Positions 49,893 to 59,682 are shown, counted from the first letter of the stretch. The stretch: 64,000 nucleotides of DNA from Faeciplasma sp900553675 (GCA_958428235.1 CAUAFG010000014.1:1-64000), one strand, 5' to 3'. Translations and numbers: made by a program. The notes: generated by a model from the letters alone, not told the origin.

Positions 49893-51875
49893 ATGAAAAG
49901 ACTAAAAAGATTTTTATGCGGGGCGACCTGCGCGCTGATGCTGGTATCATGCTGCGGCTGCGGTTCGCCCGAAATCAAGGGAGGCAGCGTAATGCTCGAA
50001 AAAAATACTATAATCACCGATTACTCGGCGAAGGATGTTAAGCTTAAAGGAGATTTCTATGATAACGCTCTAAAAAAAGAGATAGAATACCTTTTAAGCC
50101 TTGATAACGATAAGCTTTTGTGCAACTTCCGCAAGAACGGCGGAGTTAGCTGGGGGGACGCCGAGCCTTACAACGGCTGGGAAAATTCCCTCATCGGCGG
50201 ACACACCATGGGTCACTACCTAACCGCTCTGGCTCAGGGCTATGTAAATGCTTCGGCATCGTCGTCAGACAAGACCAAGCTTTATGAAAAGATGGTAGCA
50301 ATCGTTGACGGCTTGGCAGAGTGCCAGCGCGACAGCGGATTTTTGTGGGGTTCGACCGTGCTCAGCGTCGGCAATCTCGAGATTCAGTTTGACAACGTTG
50401 AAAAGGGCAAGTCAAATCTATTTACAGAGGCGTGGGTTCCGTGGTACACCATGCACAAGATTTTTGAGGGACTCATCTCGGTTTACGAGCTCGCCGGATA
50501 TCAGCCCGCGCTTGATATCGCCTGCAAGCTTGGCGACTGGACATATGAGCGCACACAAAAGTGGGACGAAGCCACCCATAAGACCGTTTTAAGCATAGAA
50601 TACGGCGGAATGAACGACTGTCTTTACGACCTTTATCGCCTCACCGGTGTTGAGAAGTACGCCGTAGCAGCTCATGCCTTCGACGAGGATTCGCTGTTCG
50701 AGCTTATCCGCACCGACGGCGCAAACGTTCTCAACAACCGCCATGCAAACACCACTATTCCCAAGATTATAGGCGCATTAAAGCGCTATGAAGTCCTCGA
50801 CGGCAGAAAGATAGGTGGCAAGACCGTTGACGCTTCGGAGTATCTTGAAACCGCTGAAATTTTCTGGCAGATGGTTGTTGACCATCATACATATCCCACT
50901 GGTGGCAACAGCGAATGGGAGCATTTCGGCGAGGATGATATTCTCAACCGCGAGCGCACCAACTGCAACTGCGAAACCTGCAACGTATACAATATGCTTA
51001 AATTCACCAAGGAGCTGTTCGAGGTCACCGGCGATAAGAAGTATGCCGATTACTACGAGGAAGCCTTTATCAATCACATCTTGGCTTCACAGAACCCCGA
51101 AACCGGCATGACTACATACTTCCAAGCTATGGCAACCGGCTATTTCAGAACCTTCTCCACTCCGACCGACAGCTTTTGGTGCTGCACCGGAACCGGCATG
51201 GAGAACTTCACCAAGCTGGGCGACGGTATGTATTACCGTAATGGCGAAAAGCTTTACATCAATATGTACATCCCGTCCGAACTGAAAGCCGACGATATCG
51301 GACTTGCGCTAACCCAGACCGGTGATATTCCGCAGACCGATACCGCTAAATTCGCATTAAAGCTTGATTCCGAAAAGAATCTTGCGTTTATGTTCAGAAT
51401 CCCCGAATGGGCAAAGGGTGCCGTTTCGGTAAATGTAAATGGTGAAGCCTTTACACATGAAGAAGAAAACGGCTATGCAAAGGTCGAAAGAAAATGGAAG
51501 TCCGGCGATACCGTAGAGGTTAAAATCCCGCTTGGCTTCACCTGCTCGAATTTGCAGGATGGTATTAATACTGTATCATTTAAATACGGTCCGGTTCTTC
51601 TTGCTGCCAAGCTTGGCGATAAGGATATGAAGACCACCTACACCGGCATGAGCGTTCTCATTCCCGAAACACCGGTTATCAGCGATGATACTCTTGTCCT
51701 CAACAGCGGCATTACTCCTAAAATGGTAAAGGACGCTCCCGACGGTTACTTCACCGATAACGGCAATCTCAGCTTTACTTTCACCGCTTCTAAGGAGAAT
51801 TACGAGTTCGTTCCGTATTACTCGCTTTACAATACAAGATACGGCATCTTCTGGAAGCTTGCCGAAGATAAATAA
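49893..51875 (+). CDS. GH127 beta-L-arabinofuranosidase-like lipoprotein
   Basis: This protein of about 660 residues is a glycoside hydrolase family 127 enzyme, which releases beta-L-arabinofuranose from plant glycoproteins. The ATG at 49893 begins the lipoprotein signal MKRLKRFLCG with a Cys-rich lipobox (LVSCCGC); earlier in-frame ATGs do not. The catalytic zinc site of the family is matched: Glu361 and Cys363 in NCETCN, and Cys430 and Cys431 in FWCCTGTGMEN. An all-helical barrel (about 60-520) is followed by a C-terminal beta domain. Being a lipoprotein, it works outside the cell. It stands alone, with a strong terminator after it. Confidence 0.9.
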   Translation: MKRLKRFLCGATCALMLVSCCGCGSPEIKGGSVMLEKNTIITDYSAKDVKLKGDFYDNALKKEIEYLLSLDNDKLLCNFRKNGGVSWGDAEPYNGWENSLIGGHTMGHYLTALAQGYVNASASSSDKTKLYEKMVAIVDGLAECQRDSGFLWGSTVLSVGNLEIQFDNVEKGKSNLFTEAWVPWYTMHKIFEGLISVYELAGYQPALDIACKLGDWTYERTQKWDEATHKTVLSIEYGGMNDCLYDLYRLTGVEKYAVAAHAFDEDSLFELIRTDGANVLNNRHANTTIPKIIGALKRYEVLDGRKIGGKTVDASEYLETAEIFWQMVVDHHTYPTGGNSEWEHFGEDDILNRERTNCNCETCNVYNMLKFTKELFEVTGDKKYADYYEEAFINHILASQNPETGMTTYFQAMATGYFRTFSTPTDSFWCCTGTGMENFTKLGDGMYYRNGEKLYINMYIPSELKADDIGLALTQTGDIPQTDTAKFALKLDSEKNLAFMFRIPEWAKGAVSVNVNGEAFTHEEENGYAKVERKWKSGDTVEVKIPLGFTCSNLQDGINTVSFKYGPVLLAAKLGDKDMKTTYTGMSVLIPETPVISDDTLVLNSGITPKMVKDAPDGYFTDNGNLSFTFTASKENYEFVPYYSLYNTRYGIFWKLAEDK

Positions 51876-51909
51876 ATCTTTTCTATCAGATTTCAGCAAA
51901 AAATTCACA

Positions 51910-51948
51910 GCCTGTCCCATAAAATTAAGGGGCAGGCTGATTTTTTTA
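51910..51948 (+). terminator. Terminator after the GH127 gene
   Basis: AGCCTGTCCC pairs with GGGGCAGGCT around an AT-rich loop, followed by GATTTTTTT. Confidence 0.92.
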
Positions 51949-51980
51949 CAAAATATTAAGAAAACTTAATATCTTTCGGA

Positions 51981-52009
51981 TTGTATCTTAATAAAAAATC
52001 TGGTACAAT
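51981..52009 (+). promoter_or_regulatory. Promoter of the second two-component operon
   Basis: TTGTAT (51981-51986) and TACAAT (52004-52009) are 17 bp apart. CTTAATA occurs twice nearby (51964-51970 and 51987-51993), and the first copy is half of an ATTAAGAAAACTTAAT dyad; this could be a response-regulator site. Confidence 0.65.
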
Positions 52010-52047
52010 AGACGTAAAATAAAAAATAAGCTATTGGGGTGCTGTCT

Positions 52048-52746
52048 ATGTACAATATTTTGCTATGCGACGATGAACGTGATATCGTATCGGCGTTGAA
52101 AATATATCTTTCCAACGAAAATTACAGCTTTTTTGAAGCCTACACCGGCGCGGAAGCTCTTAAAATCCTGAATTCTAAAAGAATTGACCTTGTTCTGATG
52201 GACATAATGATGCCGGAGCTTGACGGTATAAACGCCCTCACCGAGATACGCAAGTTTTCAAACGTCCCGGTGATATTCCTCACTGCCAAGTCGGAATACA
52301 CCGACAAGGTTCTGGGACTTAACCTTGGTGCAGACGATTACATAACAAAGCCGTTCAACCCTGTAGAGCTGACGGCAAGAGTGAAATCCCAGCTTCGCAG
52401 ATATACCATGCTCGGAAGCGCGCCGCGTCAAGTGGACGTTATCCGCATTGATGGAATAGAGCTTTTGTGCGATTCCAAAAAGGTCTCGGTAGACGGCGAG
52501 GTCATCCAGCTTACGCCCAAGGAGTATGAAATCCTGCGCTTTTTGATGCTGAATGCCGGAAGCTGCTTTGCGCCAAATGAAATATACCGAAAGGTGTGGG
52601 GAGAGGTTCCAATAGGCGTCGACAACGCCGTTGCAGTCCATATCCGCCACATCCGCGAAAAGATTGAGATAGACCCTGCTTCGCCCAGATATTTAAAGGT
52701 TGTATGGGGCAGGGGATATAAATTTGAAAAATCGGCGTCGGAATGA
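52048..52746 (+). CDS. OmpR/PhoB-family response regulator (VanR-like)
   Basis: This 232-residue regulator starts at ATG 52048, shortly after a GGGGTG ribosome site; the GTG at 52039 is less likely. The receiver has DDE near residue 8, phospho-acceptor Asp52 in LVLMDIMMPE, and Lys in ITKPFNPVEL. The C-terminal winged helix (about 135-228) shows LTPKEYEILRFL and VAVHIRHIREK. It pairs with the large histidine kinase encoded 45 bp downstream. Confidence 0.95.
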   Translation: MYNILLCDDERDIVSALKIYLSNENYSFFEAYTGAEALKILNSKRIDLVLMDIMMPELDGINALTEIRKFSNVPVIFLTAKSEYTDKVLGLNLGADDYITKPFNPVELTARVKSQLRRYTMLGSAPRQVDVIRIDGIELLCDSKKVSVDGEVIQLTPKEYEILRFLMLNAGSCFAPNEIYRKVWGEVPIGVDNAVAVHIRHIREKIEIDPASPRYLKVVWGRGYKFEKSASE

Positions 52747-52791
52747 TAATTAATTCCGAATCTGCACGCCAATAAGGTAGGTAGATAAAAT

Positions 52792-55197
52792 ATGAAAAAC
52801 GGTATTAAAGGAAAGCTCGGCGCAAAGCTTGTTGCAATGTTTTTGTTCGTGATATCGGCGGTAGTGCTTGTGGCTTCGGCTATTGCACTGATTTATTTGT
52901 TTGAGGAGGACGCCTTCTTCGACGACGGTGAGCAGCTTGTGGAATCGGTCCGCGAATCCAGCCTTAACAATAAAATGAGCGACATAACCTTCGATATCAG
53001 ACATTGGATGCCATTCGGAGAACCTGCTGAGCTGCCGGAAGACGAGGGCAGCACGGCTATGACCGAGGCAGACGATGAAGACGCAAAGCTCAAAGCCGAA
53101 ACAAGCTGGAGTATCACAAGCAGAACAGAGAAGATTGTTAAGGAGCAGAAAAATCCCCTTAGCTCAGAAGATATTTCCTCAGCGGTTGGATTTCTGAACC
53201 ATGCATACTCCAAGGACAATACAAATATCTCCATTGAGATATATAACTCCGAGGGCGAGCTGATATACAACAATTTTGCGATTGCAAGTCCGTATATGCG
53301 CAGGAGTGATTCATTTCGCATTGAGCGCTATGCTTCTGCCGGAGTTGCAGTAAGCAAGCAGTTTACTTCTGACAACGAGCTTGCGGATTTTGTTGATAAC
53401 TGTCAGAGAGAAGGATATCTTGATTACACCGAGGAGCTGATACTGCTGGAGGGCGTGGAATCGGATTCCTATACCGACGGCTATATTCACAAGCTGACCG
53501 GTATATATACCGAAAAATATTATGAAGAACTCACGTTATGGTGCAGCATTCCTCACGCTCTTACCGTTCATGATGATATCTACACCAGAGTTGTAAAAGT
53601 GGAGACTCTGGTGGAAATGAAGTATATTATCATTATGATTGCAGCTGTTTCCGCACTGTTTTTGATTGCTTCCCTGATATTCGTTATCTGCTCTGCGGGA
53701 TATTCCGACCGCTTTGATGGACTCCACCTTAGCCTATTTGACAAAGCTCCGCTTGAAATCCATCTGATATGTGCGGCGATTATTGTCTGCGCTGCAATTG
53801 TGCTGTATTATGATTACGGCTTCAGGCTTGATATCTGGTTGGCACTTGCGCTTCTGCTTGCGATGACAGCTGCTGCGGCATTGGTATTTATAATCCTTAT
53901 CCACACCATATCAGCAAGGTGCAAAGCCGGCAAGCTGTTCCACTATACAATCATCTTCGGAAGCATAATCTTATTGTGCAGGGGAATAAAATACCTGTTC
54001 AAAAATATCAGATACAGCTGGAAGGTTGCGCTTGTCTTTGCGGCGGCTTCGGCATATGACCTGTTCTTTGTGGCAATGATGATGAGTTCGGAAACCGAGC
54101 TTGCGGTTGCAATGTGGCTTTTGGGCAAGCTTGCTCTGGCTGTTGCGCTTATCATATATGCAATAGGTCTCGGAAGGATAAAAGACGGCTGCAAGAAGAT
54201 TTCGGAGGGCAAAACGGATTTTGTCCTGAATGGAACGTATCTCCCGCCCGACCTTAAGTCGCTTGCTGTAGATATAAACAGTATCGGCAACGGAATCCAG
54301 CTTGCGGTTGACGAGCGCACAAAGTCGGAGCGGCTGAAGACCGAGCTTATCACAAACGTTTCGCACGACCTTAAAACACCGCTCACATCAATAGTGAACT
54401 ATGTTGACATTCTTTCCAAGCAGGACATCAAGCCGGACACTGCAAAGGAATATGTCGGAGTGCTTGTACGCCAGTCTCAAAGAATGAAAAAGCTTATTGA
54501 CGACCTTGTGGAGGCTTCAAAGGCTTCCTCCGGTGCGATAGCCGTAAACGCACAGCGGGTGGATATGTCTTTGCTGATAACTCAGGCGGTTACCGAATTT
54601 GATGAAAGACTTGAAAAATCCCGCCTCACCCCGATAACCTCACTTCCAAAGGAGCCGGTTAGAGTGATGGTAGACGGCAGACTTATGTGGAGAGTGTTTG
54701 ACAATCTTCTTGGCAACATCTGCAAATACGCTCAGCCTGAAACGCGGGTATATATAAGCGAAGACATAGTAGGAGATAAGGTAATAGTAACCTTTAAGAA
54801 TATTTCAAGATACGCCCTTAACATCTCCAGCGAAGAGCTTATGGAGCGATTTGTGCGCGGAGACTCCTCCCGCCACACCGAGGGAAGCGGCTTGGGACTT
54901 TCAATTGCCAGAAGCCTTTGCAATCTGCAAAAGGTAGGCTTTGGAATCTCGATAGACGGCGACCTTTATAAGGCTCAGCTGACCTTTGACCGGCTGCCGA
55001 ATCTTCCTGAAGATATCCAGACGGAAGAAGCAGAGCCGGAGGAACCGAAGGAGAATGAGCAGACTGCTCCCGAAGTGCAGCCTGCAAGTGAAGCTTCCGC
55101 TCAGAACCCGGTGGAAAACAAGGAGAACCTGCAAGCTCCGGCTCAGATTCAGCCGGAAATCCAACATGAGGAATCTCCTCAAGCCGAAAACCGGTAA
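52792..55197 (+). CDS. Large sensor histidine kinase with six to seven membrane helices
   Basis: This is an 801-residue kinase. An N-terminal helix (about 10-36) leads to an outer sensor of about 230 residues with an acidic stretch (AELPEDEGSTAMTEADDEDA). Five or more helices follow between about 275 and 465, then HisKA with His525 in NVSHDLKTPLTS and HATPase with VFDNLLGNICKYA and GSGLGLSIA. The last 60 residues are a disordered-looking tail rich in Glu, Pro and Gln (for example EEAEPEEPKENEQ). The helix bundle between sensor and kinase is not the plain two-helix kind. Signal unknown. Confidence 0.92.
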   Translation: MKNGIKGKLGAKLVAMFLFVISAVVLVASAIALIYLFEEDAFFDDGEQLVESVRESSLNNKMSDITFDIRHWMPFGEPAELPEDEGSTAMTEADDEDAKLKAETSWSITSRTEKIVKEQKNPLSSEDISSAVGFLNHAYSKDNTNISIEIYNSEGELIYNNFAIASPYMRRSDSFRIERYASAGVAVSKQFTSDNELADFVDNCQREGYLDYTEELILLEGVESDSYTDGYIHKLTGIYTEKYYEELTLWCSIPHALTVHDDIYTRVVKVETLVEMKYIIIMIAAVSALFLIASLIFVICSAGYSDRFDGLHLSLFDKAPLEIHLICAAIIVCAAIVLYYDYGFRLDIWLALALLLAMTAAAALVFIILIHTISARCKAGKLFHYTIIFGSIILLCRGIKYLFKNIRYSWKVALVFAAASAYDLFFVAMMMSSETELAVAMWLLGKLALAVALIIYAIGLGRIKDGCKKISEGKTDFVLNGTYLPPDLKSLAVDINSIGNGIQLAVDERTKSERLKTELITNVSHDLKTPLTSIVNYVDILSKQDIKPDTAKEYVGVLVRQSQRMKKLIDDLVEASKASSGAIAVNAQRVDMSLLITQAVTEFDERLEKSRLTPITSLPKEPVRVMVDGRLMWRVFDNLLGNICKYAQPETRVYISEDIVGDKVIVTFKNISRYALNISSEELMERFVRGDSSRHTEGSGLGLSIARSLCNLQKVGFGISIDGDLYKAQLTFDRLPNLPEDIQTEEAEPEEPKENEQTAPEVQPASEASAQNPVENKENLQAPAQIQPEIQHEESPQAENR

Positions 55198-55225
55198 ACG
55201 CGACCAGCAAATTGCATTTAAACTT

Positions 55226-55315
55226 ATTTCCCGTTATAAAGTGTCTGTTAAATCGCGCAAAACCCATCGCACAGCGGTTTTGTGGCGATTTAACAGTAAC
55301 ACTTTTACGGGAAAT
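55226..55315. repeat. Long 90 bp hairpin-forming inverted repeat
   Basis: The arms 55226-55264 and 55276-55315 pair through ATTTCCCGT, AAAGTGT, TGTTAAATCGC and AAAACC blocks (33 pairs, small bulges) around an 11-nt loop. It lies 28 bp after the kinase stop and is followed only by a weak TTTTG, so it may act as a terminator or be a repeat element. No gene is present in 55198-55457. Confidence 0.8.
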
Positions 55316-55346
55316 TAGTTTTGTTCACATAAAGTTAACATATTTT

Positions 55347-55389
55347 TTACAAGCTCGCTGTTGTAAAACGGCAGGCTTTTTGTTAATAT
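55347..55389 (+). promoter_or_regulatory. pfkA promoter with an inverted repeat over the -35
   Basis: TTGTAA (55361-55366) and TAATAT (55384-55389) are 17 bp apart. TTACAA (55347-55352) forms a dyad with the -35, spaced by 8 bp, so a regulator could block the site. Confidence 0.6.
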
Positions 55390-55457
55390 TGTATATATAA
55401 ATTGTTATGCTGCATATACTATATGCTGAATCATAGCGAGCAGAGAGGATGGTCAAA

Positions 55458-56531
55458 ATGAAAATAGGAATTTTAACAAGCGGCGGCGACTGCCCAGGTT
55501 TAAACGCGGTTATCAGAGCAATAGGAAAGTATGTTTTTCTGAATATGCCAAATGCCGAGGTCTACGGAATAAGCGACGGTTATACAGGTCTTATCAACGG
55601 CGAATACAGAAAAATGAAGCCGGAGGATTTTTCGGGCATACTAACCTTGGGCGGCACTATTTTAGGCACCATCCGTCAGCCGTTTAAGATGATGACCGTT
55701 GAGGAAAACGGCTCCACCAAGCTTGAAAAAATGGTTGATAACTATAAAAAATTCGGTTTCGACTGCATTTTCACCCTTGGCGGCGCCGGAACACATAAAA
55801 CAGCCGCTCTTCTTTCGTCTGAGGGCTGCAATATAATAGGTCTTCCCAAAACCATAGATAACGATATTTTCGGCACCGATGTAACCTTTGGCTATCATTC
55901 CGCTTTGGATATAGCCACCGAGTGCATAGACAGAGTTCACACCACCGCCGCAAGCCACGGCAGAACAATGTTTGTTGAGATAATGGGCAACAAGGTCGGC
56001 TGGCTCACTCTGGGTGCAGGCATCGCGGGCGGTGCTGATATGATTATCCTGCCTGAGATACCCTTTACCCTCGAATCTGTTGCAAAGGGTCTTAAAAAGA
56101 GGCTTGACGCCGGAAAGTCCTTTAATATAGTAGCTATAGCCGAGGGCGCAGTCCTTAAGAGCGAAGCCGATATGAAGCGCAAGGACAGAACCTTTGCAAG
56201 AAAAGAACGCGGCGAAGCCACAGTAACCAACCATCTTGCCCAGTGGGTAGGCGAAAACCTCGGAGTTGAAACAAGGGTTATAGTTCCGGGACACATCCAG
56301 CGCGGAGGAAGCCCCTCGGCTTATGACAGATTGCTTTCAACAAGGCTCGGAAGCTATGCTGCCAAGCTCTGCAAAGAAGGCAAATTCGGCGTGACAGCTG
56401 CAATAATCAACGACCGCATAACCTATAACGCCCTGCCGGATATCGCAGGCAAGGCAAAGTCGGTCCCCAAAAATTCTCAGGTAATCGAAGCTGCAAGGGA
56501 TATAGGCATATGCTTTGGCGATGAAGACTAA
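55458..56531 (+). CDS. pfkA: 6-phosphofructokinase with a substituted metal-site aspartate
   Basis: This 357-residue enzyme phosphorylates fructose-6-phosphate. The start at 55458 follows GAGAGGAT at a proper distance. Family motifs: GGDCPGLN at the nucleotide site, LPKTIDND with catalytic Asp134, HTTASHGR-type segment and MGNKVGWL. Where E. coli PfkA has GGDGS, this protein has GGAGTH, with Ala110 in place of the Mg-binding Asp103; the following Gly suggests ATP rather than PPi, while Lys131 is PPi-type. Clostridial relatives often have Asn at the Ala position. It should still catalyse because Asp134 is kept. Donor specificity is uncertain. Confidence 0.9.
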   Translation: MKIGILTSGGDCPGLNAVIRAIGKYVFLNMPNAEVYGISDGYTGLINGEYRKMKPEDFSGILTLGGTILGTIRQPFKMMTVEENGSTKLEKMVDNYKKFGFDCIFTLGGAGTHKTAALLSSEGCNIIGLPKTIDNDIFGTDVTFGYHSALDIATECIDRVHTTAASHGRTMFVEIMGNKVGWLTLGAGIAGGADMIILPEIPFTLESVAKGLKKRLDAGKSFNIVAIAEGAVLKSEADMKRKDRTFARKERGEATVTNHLAQWVGENLGVETRVIVPGHIQRGGSPSAYDRLLSTRLGSYAAKLCKEGKFGVTAAIINDRITYNALPDIAGKAKSVPKNSQVIEAARDIGICFGDED

Positions 56532-56614
56532 TTTTTTTACCCACACAATTTGAGATTCTGCCGCGCGAAAGCCGTGCAAACCGTCTCAAATCGCAGAAAG
56601 GAATGGTGATTACT

Positions 56615-57598
56615 ATGAAATATTCAGTTATAGATATAAGCTCCAGTGGTATGTCGTTTATCGTTGCCGAAGAGGGCGAAAATGGTACGAATATCGTGTT
56701 CAGAGAAAGAGTGGGTATGAGCCTGCGGCACTATGTTGAAGGCTCCCGACTTTCGGCAAGAGGAATCGAAAAGCTTGCCGAAACCGCAGCCACCGTAAAG
56801 GAAAAATGCGCAGCATTGGGCGTTAACAAGGGCTGGCTGATTTCGACCGCCGCACTGCGGTATATCAAGAATTTTGATGACGTTCAGGCAGAAATCCTAA
56901 AGCGCACCGGAATGAGCATTAATCTCATAGACGGCAATAACGAAGCCTACTGCGATTATATCGCCAATAAGGAAGGTTTTGAGCATAAAAAAGCCGTCCT
57001 TATAGACATGGGCGGCGCAAGTATAGAGATTTGTGACCTTTCAAGCGATGATAAAAAGGGCATGAAGATACTGAATTTCGGTCTTGACGACCTCAACAAG
57101 CGCTTTGTAAAAAAGGTCTTTCCGACGGAATCCGAGGCAGACGATATAAAGTCTTACCTTAAAAAGAAGCTTAAAGACGCAGATATCCCCAAGGAAGGCG
57201 TTTATAAAACCGCGATCCTTTCCGGCTCGGTCGCTCAGGCGGTATATGATTTGTATTGCGACTATGCGGATATACCGGCTGTGGATAGGGAAAAATCTAT
57301 CGAACCAAAAACCTTTAAAAAGCTCGCAAAGCATATGTTTGACGACTCCAAGCGTTCAATGCTGGTGCTGACCAACGCTCCCGATAAGCTTTATGTTATG
57401 GGAAGCGCGATGATAGCCATGCGGACGCTACTAAATCGCTTTGAGGTCGAGCGTGCCATAATCAGCGACTGCGGAGTTAAAGAGGGCTGCTTAAAGCTTG
57501 TCCTCGAAGGGGCAATCAAGGCAGAGCCGTTCGAGCTTAATGCGGTAAATAACAACAGTGAGAAGGAAACAGAAGATGGAACAGAAAGCCAAGAGTAA
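56615..57598 (+). CDS. Ppx/GppA-family exopolyphosphatase/guanosine pentaphosphatase
   Basis: This 327-residue protein has the actin-like fold of Ppx/GppA: SVIDISSSGMSF near the start, VLIDMGGASIEICDL in the phosphate-binding loop, and FGLDDLNKRFVKKVF. It would cut terminal phosphate from polyphosphate or pppGpp. It is shorter than E. coli Ppx because it lacks the C-terminal HD part. AAAGGA precedes the ATG at 56615. It overlaps the polyphosphate kinase gene by 23 bp, so synthesis and breakdown of polyphosphate are paired. Confidence 0.88.
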   Translation: MKYSVIDISSSGMSFIVAEEGENGTNIVFRERVGMSLRHYVEGSRLSARGIEKLAETAATVKEKCAALGVNKGWLISTAALRYIKNFDDVQAEILKRTGMSINLIDGNNEAYCDYIANKEGFEHKKAVLIDMGGASIEICDLSSDDKKGMKILNFGLDDLNKRFVKKVFPTESEADDIKSYLKKKLKDADIPKEGVYKTAILSGSVAQAVYDLYCDYADIPAVDREKSIEPKTFKKLAKHMFDDSKRSMLVLTNAPDKLYVMGSAMIAMRTLLNRFEVERAIISDCGVKEGCLKLVLEGAIKAEPFELNAVNNNSEKETEDGTESQE

Positions 57599-59669
57599 AA
57601 AATCCAAAACACCCAAGGCGGTATCAAAATTCATAAAGGGTGAATACATGAACCGCGAGTATTCGTGGCTTCAGTTCAACAGAAGGGTTTTAAATCAGGC
57701 ATGGGATATGTCAAATCCCTTGCTGGAACGCTGCAAGTTCCTTTCTATATTCCACTCCAATCTCGATGAATTTTTCATGGTAAGAGTCGGAAGCCTTTAT
57801 AACGAAAACCTCCTTGATCCCAAGGAAAAGGAAAACAAGACCGACCTTACCGCCGCCGAGCAGCTGGACGGCATCCTCACCTGCGTAAAGGGCTTGTATG
57901 CCGAATCAAGCGAGGTTTATGAGGCGTTAAGAAAAGAGCTTTCCGAAGCCGGAATAAGGCTTTTAAAGGGTGATAAGCTTACGCCGAGACAGTCACAGGA
58001 GTGCTGCGAGTATTTTGTAAACCACATTCTGCCCCTTCTTTCTCCGATGGTGCTGGACGCCAAGCACCCCATGATCCGCTTTGAAAACAGATCAAGCTAT
58101 ATGATCTACGACCTTGAAAAGGGCGGCAGAAGGATGATAGGTGTTATGTCCTGCTCTTTAGCCGTAGACAGACTTCACCGCCTTGGCAGGGGAAAGAAGA
58201 TTAATCTTATAACCACCGAAGAGCTTATAAGGCTGTTCGGACATCTTGCCTTCACCGGCTATAACGTCAACGATAAGCTGATGATAAGGGTTACGAGAAA
58301 TGCCGATTTCGACACTCAGGTTGACGATTCCGACGTTGAGCATGATTTCTCGGTAATCATGAAGGAAAAAATCGAGCTTCGCCAGAAGCTTGCAGTCGTG
58401 CGCGTCGAGGTGGACAAAAACAGCCCCAAGCTGCGCGATTATGTCCTGAAAATATTGCAGCTAAAAAGCAAATACTGCTTTAAGGTGGAACATTATTTCG
58501 ATTATAAGTTTATGTTCTCGCTGGGCGCATATCTCCCGCCGGAGACTGCCGCTGCTATGAAATACACCCCCTTAAAGCCCAGAACCAACAAAGCAATAAC
58601 AGCAGCACCTTCGATGATAGATTTGGTGCGGAGCAAGGATGTCTACCTTTCATATCCATATGACAGCATGAATCCGCTGTTGAGACTGCTCGACGAGTGC
58701 GCGGAGGATCCGAGGGTTGTATCCATAAAAATAACCATCTACCGCCTTGCAAACCAGTCGAGGATAGTTGAGGCTTTGAAAAAGGCAAGTGAAAACGGCA
58801 AGTCGGTAACGGTTGTAATCGAGCTTTGCGCACGGTTCGACGAGGAAAACAACCTCAACGCCGCAAGCGTGCTTCAGGAAGCCGGCTGCACCATCATTTA
58901 CGGTATGCATAACTTTAAGGTTCATTCTAAGATAATTGCTATAGTGCTTTCGGAGGGCGAAAAGCTCAGCTACATAACCCACTTGGGCACCGGCAATTAC
59001 AACGAATCCACCAGCAAGCAGTATACCGACATGAATATCTTAACGGCGAACGAGGAAATAGGCGAGGATGCAGCGGCGTTCTTCAGAAATATCGCCATCT
59101 GCAACACCGATTTCCGCTATAATAAGCTGCTTGTCGCCCCCGAAACGCTTAAAAGCGGGATTATCGCCTGCATGGATATGGAAATTGAGAAGGCAAAAAG
59201 CGGCGCGCCTGCCCGAATCCTTGCAAAGATGAACAGCCTTACCGACAAGACTATCATAGATAAATTTATCGAGGCAAGCAAAGCGGGCGTTCAGATCGAC
59301 CTTATAATAAGAGGAATTGCCTGCCTGGTTCCCGGCGTTCCCGGCGAAACCGAAAACATCCGCATAAGAAGCATTGTCGGAAGATTTCTGGAGCATTCCC
59401 GAATCTACTGCTTCGGCGAGGGCGAGGACATGAAGATGTACATTTCCTCCGCCGACCTTATGACAAGGAACACCGACAAGCGTGTTGAAATAGCATCGCC
59501 GGTTTTAGACCCCGACATCAGGGCAAGAATCAGCGAGTATTTAAGGATAATGCTTGCAGATAACGTCAAGGCGCAGGTTCTTAATTCCGACGGCACATAC
59601 AGCCCCGCCACATCCGATGGTAAGCCCCTCGACGCGCAGAATTTCCTTATCGGATACAATAAAGCATAA
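57576..59669 (+). CDS. ppk1: Polyphosphate kinase
   Basis: This 697-residue enzyme polymerises the gamma-phosphate of ATP into polyphosphate. It has the usual length and a Lys-rich N-terminal tail. The catalytic His450 is in MHNFKVHSKII, and the second domain carries ISSADLMTRNTDKRVE with NREYSWLQFNRRVL near the start. The ATG at 57576 is preferred to the GTG at 57558 because GAAGG lies upstream. The gene follows Ppx directly, and a terminator lies after it. Confidence 0.95.
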   Translation: MEQKAKSKKSKTPKAVSKFIKGEYMNREYSWLQFNRRVLNQAWDMSNPLLERCKFLSIFHSNLDEFFMVRVGSLYNENLLDPKEKENKTDLTAAEQLDGILTCVKGLYAESSEVYEALRKELSEAGIRLLKGDKLTPRQSQECCEYFVNHILPLLSPMVLDAKHPMIRFENRSSYMIYDLEKGGRRMIGVMSCSLAVDRLHRLGRGKKINLITTEELIRLFGHLAFTGYNVNDKLMIRVTRNADFDTQVDDSDVEHDFSVIMKEKIELRQKLAVVRVEVDKNSPKLRDYVLKILQLKSKYCFKVEHYFDYKFMFSLGAYLPPETAAAMKYTPLKPRTNKAITAAPSMIDLVRSKDVYLSYPYDSMNPLLRLLDECAEDPRVVSIKITIYRLANQSRIVEALKKASENGKSVTVVIELCARFDEENNLNAASVLQEAGCTIIYGMHNFKVHSKIIAIVLSEGEKLSYITHLGTGNYNESTSKQYTDMNILTANEEIGEDAAAFFRNIAICNTDFRYNKLLVAPETLKSGIIACMDMEIEKAKSGAPARILAKMNSLTDKTIIDKFIEASKAGVQIDLIIRGIACLVPGVPGETENIRIRSIVGRFLEHSRIYCFGEGEDMKMYISSADLMTRNTDKRVEIASPVLDPDIRARISEYLRIMLADNVKAQVLNSDGTYSPATSDGKPLDAQNFLIGYNKA

Positions 59670-59682
59670 AGTAAAAATCAAA

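Noticed and set aside
55662..56294. Minus-strand open frame (210 codons) within pfkA
   Set aside because: It is antisense to the catalytic core of phosphofructokinase, with no independent evidence.
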